Assembly (NCBI RefSeq): GCF_000424305.1
Contig: NZ_AUJQ01000010.1
Location: 1 to 64,000, forward strand
Direction: 5' to 3'
Source of the DNA: Pseudobutyrivibrio ruminis AD2017
GTDB lineage: Bacteria; Bacillota; Clostridia; Lachnospirales; Lachnospiraceae
Length of the DNA: 64,000 nucleotides
Below the pieces are notes generated by a model. That model was not told the DNA's origin. It ran no database searches and saw only the letters and a list, made by a program, of their open reading frames with translations. Below, piece by piece: positions 60,923 to 64,000 of this stretch; the stretch's first letter is position 1, and each line of letters opens with the position of its first letter. The translations under genes and the position numbers were made by a program.

Positions 60923-62613
60923 AAAATGAAAAATCTTCTGGATTAAAAATAATGGCTCGTTTGATTATATTGGTCAAGCCTCTTACAGCAGTAATGCTTC
61001 TTGGAATTTTGCTTGGAACACTGGGGCATTTGTGCGCAATCTTCGTTACTGTAATTGGTGCTGAAGGCATTGCCATTGTGGCCACAAACATTGATAACCC
61101 AGTGATTTTGAAGAGTGTAAAGAGATTTTTTGGAGTTCTTGTGGCACTTGGAATTTTGCGAGGATTGCTTCATTACGGCGAGCAATATTGTAATCACTAT
61201 ATAGCTTTTAGAATCCTTGCAATCATTCGTCATAAGGTTTTTGATAAGCTAAGAATCCTTTGCCCAGCTAAGCTAGAAGGTAAAGAAAAAGGTAATCTGA
61301 TTACCATGATTACCACTGATATCGAGCTTTTGGAGGTGTTTTTTGCACATACTATTTCGCCTATCGCAATTGCAGTTTTGGTATCGGTTTTAATGTCCAT
61401 TTTCATCGGCATGCAGTATCCTACCGCTGGTATTATTGCAGCCATTGCCTATGTGACTGTTGGAGGAATTATACCTGTTGCAAATGAAGTAGAATCTGCA
61501 GAAGCAGGACTAGATTTTAGAAGTTTATTTGGAAAAATGAATAGCTTTATTCTTGGCGCTACATATGGAATAGATGAAACTATTCAGTTTAAGACAGGTA
61601 AAGCTACATTAAAACAATTAAATGAAAAGTCAGATGAACTAAAAAGTACAAGGGAAGAACTGGTAGGCTTTGAGAAGAATCAAAAAAGCCTTACTAATCT
61701 TTCCATACATGTATTTTCATTAATAATATTAGGTGTGATGGTATACGCCTACAGTAAGCAAAAAGTTGGCTTTGAGCAGGTGATTATTGCAACGGTAGCC
61801 ATGATGAGTTCCTTCGGACCAGTGGTGGCGCTTGCATCACTTTCTAATAATCTTAATCAGACACTTGCCTGCGGCAAACGCGTGCTTGATTTGTTAGATG
61901 AAAAGCCTCAGGTAAAAGAGGTTTATGATGGAATAAATATTGAAATGGTGGCAAATTCCAAGGGGAATGTTGCTTCTGTAAATAACGTGTCATTTTCTTA
62001 TGATGATGCCCAGGTGCTGAAGGACGTTTCTGTAGATATTAAAAAGGGACAAATCCTTGGAATACATGGACCTAGTGGAAGTGGCAAATCCACATTACTG
62101 CGTCTTCTTATGAGATTTTGGAAGATAGATGCAGGTCAGATTCACTATTATGACAAGGTGGATGGACCGATTGAAATAGATTTTATCAACACCGCTTCTC
62201 TTAGAGAAAATCAGTCCTTCGTAACTCAGGAAACATGGATGAGCCACGATACAATTGCAAAAAATATTGCAGTGGGTAAGCCTGATGCATCAATGGATGA
62301 GATTGTTGAGGCAGCTAAAAAAGCTAGCATTCATGATTTTATCACTGGATTATCACATGGATATGATACTGTAGTTGGCGAGCTTGGATCTACCATATCG
62401 GGAGGAGAAAAGCAGAGAATCGGAATCGCCAGAGCCTTTTTACACGGCGGTAATATGATGCTTTTAGATGAGCCTACCAGTTCACTGGATTCTTTGAACG
62501 AGGGCATCATACTTAAGTCACTTAAGGAGGAGGCAAAGGATAAAACCGTAGTGCTTGTATCGCACAGAAAATCCACCATGGGAGTGGCGGATTCAGTAAT
62601 AGATTTTGAGTGA
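60919..62613 (+). CDS. ABC transporter permease/ATPase, CydC-like partner
   Basis: A 564-residue half-transporter forming a heterodimer with the upstream CydD-like protein. Six membrane helices precede an ATPase with Walker A GPSGSGKSTLL, signature ISGGEKQRIGIARAFL and Walker B MMLLDEPTSSLD. The stretch TDIELLEVFFAHTISPIAIAVLVSVLMSIF is CydC-like. The ATGA overlap with the first gene implies coupled translation. A lipoprotein gene follows five bases after. Confidence 0.9.
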   Translation: MKNEKSSGLKIMARLIILVKPLTAVMLLGILLGTLGHLCAIFVTVIGAEGIAIVATNIDNPVILKSVKRFFGVLVALGILRGLLHYGEQYCNHYIAFRILAIIRHKVFDKLRILCPAKLEGKEKGNLITMITTDIELLEVFFAHTISPIAIAVLVSVLMSIFIGMQYPTAGIIAAIAYVTVGGIIPVANEVESAEAGLDFRSLFGKMNSFILGATYGIDETIQFKTGKATLKQLNEKSDELKSTREELVGFEKNQKSLTNLSIHVFSLIILGVMVYAYSKQKVGFEQVIIATVAMMSSFGPVVALASLSNNLNQTLACGKRVLDLLDEKPQVKEVYDGINIEMVANSKGNVASVNNVSFSYDDAQVLKDVSVDIKKGQILGIHGPSGSGKSTLLRLLMRFWKIDAGQIHYYDKVDGPIEIDFINTASLRENQSFVTQETWMSHDTIAKNIAVGKPDASMDEIVEAAKKASIHDFITGLSHGYDTVVGELGSTISGGEKQRIGIARAFLHGGNMMLLDEPTSSLDSLNEGIILKSLKEEAKDKTVVLVSHRKSTMGVADSVIDFE

Positions 62614-62618
62614 TATAT

Positions 62619-63017
62619 ATGAAAAGATTTACATTGATTTTACTAACATGCTGTATGGTATTTACACTGTCGGCTTGTGGAAAAAAGAATAAGGTAAGTG
62701 ACGTGGATGTGGATTTGACCACCATGTCATCTACAATGGTGTACTCGTATGTGTATGATATGTTGTCACATCCTGATAATTATAAGGGAAAGATGGTTAA
62801 GATGGATGGAGATAGCAATACCACACACGGCGGCACCCATTCCTGTATTGTGTATGATGCATTAGGATGTTGCACAGAAGGAATCGAATACCTTTTGCCA
62901 GAGGGCGAAGACACATACCCAGATGACGGCACCAAAATCACTGTAGTAGGTCGCTTCGCAACCTACACCAAAGGCGAAGGCACATACTTCGTATTGGTAG
63001 ATTCCGTGCTAGAATAG
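62619..63017 (+). CDS. Lipoprotein, unknown
   Basis: A 132-residue lipoprotein with signal peptide KRFTLILLTCCMVFTLSAC (lipobox LSAC, cysteine about 20) and a compact beta domain (VYDMLSHPDNYKGKMVKMDGDSN...HSCIVYDALGCCTEGIEYLLPEG...KITVVGRFATYTKGEGTYFVLVDSVL), an OB-like layout. It follows the ABC pair closely and may be their outer partner. ATG 62619 is preferred to GTG 62610. No family name was recognised. Confidence 0.8.
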   Translation: MKRFTLILLTCCMVFTLSACGKKNKVSDVDVDLTTMSSTMVYSYVYDMLSHPDNYKGKMVKMDGDSNTTHGGTHSCIVYDALGCCTEGIEYLLPEGEDTYPDDGTKITVVGRFATYTKGEGTYFVLVDSVLE

Positions 63018-63038
63018 CTATTATGGGATGAGGCGGTA

Positions 63039-63103
63039 GGTAACAAATATTTATCTTACTCAAGGAGCAATCCCGCGACGGAGTAAGATAAATGTTTGTT
63101 GCC
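63039..63103. other. Long inverted repeat between the lipoprotein and alarmone synthetase genes
   Basis: A 23-bp arm at 63,039-63,061 (ending ATTTATCTTACTC) pairs, with two mismatches, with 63,081-63,103 around a 19-base loop. It has no T-run, so it is not a standard terminator. It could be a small mobile palindrome or an RNA processing signal. Confidence 0.75.
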
Positions 63104-63128
63104 GTAACCTGTACAATAAGGAGAATTC

Positions 63129-63716
63129 ATGGAAGAATCAATTTATGGAAATCATAGGGATGCCATGATAGATGTTATGAATATTATCTTGGGTTCTATA
63201 GATGAGCTTAGGGCAAATATGACCGAAGAAAATGGCAACGACCCAGTGGAACACTGCAGAGCTCGAATCAAATCAGAGGAAAGTATGCGAGAAAAATGTA
63301 GAAGGCAGAATCTACCTGAAACAACCCAGTCGGCCCTTGAAGTTATTCATGACGCTATTGGTATCAGAGTTGTGTGTGCATTTATCAGCGATGTATACAC
63401 TGTAAAGGAGCATCTTATCAACATGGATAAGGTGGAGCTGGTAGAAGAAAAGGATTATATCAAGCATGCAAAGCCAAACGGCTACCGCAGTCTTCATCTG
63501 ATTTTGAAATATGATGATAAGTATTTTGTGGAGATTCAGCTTAGAACAATATCCATGGACACATGGGCTGCCTTGGAGCACCACATTCATTACAAGAAAG
63601 AAGTGGGTGAGCAGGATAAGCTGATTATTGCAGAGCTTAAAAGATGCGCAGATGAGCTGGCATCTACCGATATGTCAATGCAGACAATCAGGGAAATGAT
63701 TAAAAACAATTTATAG
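63129..63716 (+). CDS. Small alarmone synthetase (RelQ/SasB-like GTP pyrophosphokinase)
   Basis: A 195-residue (p)ppGpp synthetase with no hydrolase domain: RARIKSEESMREKCRRQN (45-62), DAIGIRVVCAFISDVYTV (about 76-93), HAKPNGYRSLHLILK (G-loop and pyrophosphate-binding) and VEIQLRTISMDTWAALEHHIHYK (about 135-157). Small synthetases respond to cell-wall and other stress. AAGGAG precedes ATG. An OmpR-type regulator begins eight bases after the stop. Confidence 0.93.
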   Translation: MEESIYGNHRDAMIDVMNIILGSIDELRANMTEENGNDPVEHCRARIKSEESMREKCRRQNLPETTQSALEVIHDAIGIRVVCAFISDVYTVKEHLINMDKVELVEEKDYIKHAKPNGYRSLHLILKYDDKYFVEIQLRTISMDTWAALEHHIHYKKEVGEQDKLIIAELKRCADELASTDMSMQTIREMIKNNL

Positions 63717-63724
63717 AGGTTTAT

Positions 63725-64000
63725 ATGAAAATATTACTTGCAGAAGATACTGTAGATTTAAATAAGGTTATTAGTCAGATGCTTGAAATGCAAGGATTTG
63801 ACGTTGATAGTACATTTGATGGACAGATGGCTTTAGAAAAAGCCCTAAGTAATGGCTATGATGGTATTGTGCTTGATATCATGATGCCTAAGATGTCTGG
63901 TCTTCAGGTACTAAAAGAGATTAGAAAAAGAAATATCGTTACTCCAGTTTTGATGCTTACAGCAAAGGCCGAGGTCGATGACAGAGTTGAAGGCTTAGAT
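63725..64000 (+). CDS. OmpR-type response regulator, cut by the window edge
   Basis: Ninety-two codons of an N-terminal receiver are visible: ILLAEDTVDLNK (acidic pocket E7, D8), phospho-acceptor D51 in IVLDIMMPKMSG, and LMLTAKAEVDDRVEGLD. This is the usual OmpR-family receiver, so a winged-helix DNA-binding domain and a kinase gene are expected beyond 64,000. The ribosome site GAGGT lies in the gap after relQ. Confidence 0.88.
   Translation, partial: MKILLAEDTVDLNKVISQMLEMQGFDVDSTFDGQMALEKALSNGYDGIVLDIMMPKMSGLQVLKEIRKRNIVTPVLMLTAKAEVDDRVEGLD

Noticed and set aside
1-64000. Antisense open frames over 60 codons opposite known genes
   Set aside because: They lie opposite or within strong genes, lack ribosome sites and give low-complexity or hydrophobic translations typical of shadows.

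Overview
The window reads as chromosomal DNA of an anaerobic low-GC Firmicute, most likely a Lachnospiraceae bacterium of the Butyrivibrio/Pseudobutyrivibrio type. The basis is strong AGGAGG ribosome sites, AT-rich codon use, the archaeal-type glycogen debranching enzyme, the Cache-type hybrid kinase and solute-binding gene pair, and mobile-element families (DUF5688, ArdC-like, YqaJ) common in that family. This is judged from protein resemblance; no database search was run.

Region 1 (1 to about 21,012) is a mobile island. It opens with a Tn7-type transposition operon (tnsA-like, tnsB, tnsC, tniQ). Next come a phage/plasmid replication initiator on the minus strand, a DinJ/YafQ toxin-antitoxin pair and an XRE repressor. 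A tight eight-gene operon follows (7,876-14,969): a small basic protein, an AAA+ ATPase, a helical protein, an M48-like protein that has lost HExxH, a membrane-anchored protein, and divergent GrpE-, Hsp70- and DnaJ-like proteins. The J protein lacks HPD and ends in membrane helices. This is the best candidate in the window for an undescribed system, perhaps defence or membrane protein quality control. After it come a secreted protein and a plasmid/phage-style recombination block (DUF5688, ArdC-like, YqaJ exonuclease, annealase-like protein, XRE regulator). A perfect 95-bp direct repeat brackets the island (1-95 and 20,918-21,012). Probable TnsB sites lie at the left end (direct, 24-bp spacing) and near the right end (inverted, 24-bp spacing).

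Region 2 (21,013-26,640) is a signalling set: a hybrid histidine kinase with a truncated second receiver, a lipoprotein solute-binding protein without transporter genes, an Hpt protein and an HD-GYP response regulator. Together they look like a sugar-sensing phosphorelay that lowers c-di-GMP.

Region 3 (26,640-49,500) is ordinary accessory chromosome: acetyltransferases, methyltransferases, a radical SAM protein, PgeF, a HAD phosphatase, endonuclease IV and others. It carries an unusual non-coding feature. Three intergenic arrays of about 311 bp (26,836, 30,270 and 36,123) each hold five hairpins of about 40 nt with ATGCATCCC/GGGATGCAT arms. The hairpins start at almost identical offsets (0, 53, 106-107, 211, 273-274). 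The first array sits behind a perfect sigma-A promoter in the leader of a PD-(D/E)XK-like nuclease gene. A paralogue of that nuclease at 46,525 forms an operon with a RecQ helicase; different hairpins and TACGGTAAA motifs flank that pair. A frameshifted pgeF fragment lies just upstream of it.

Region 4 (49,584-64,000) is housekeeping: aldose epimerase family protein, diguanylate cyclase, XRE regulator, cation efflux protein, phosphoglucomutase, D-Ala-D-Ala carboxypeptidase family protein, glutathione peroxidase under a double operator, glycogen debranching enzyme, a CydDC-like ABC pair, a lipoprotein, a small alarmone synthetase and the start of an OmpR-type response regulator cut by the window edge. 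No rRNA, tRNA or CRISPR array was seen.
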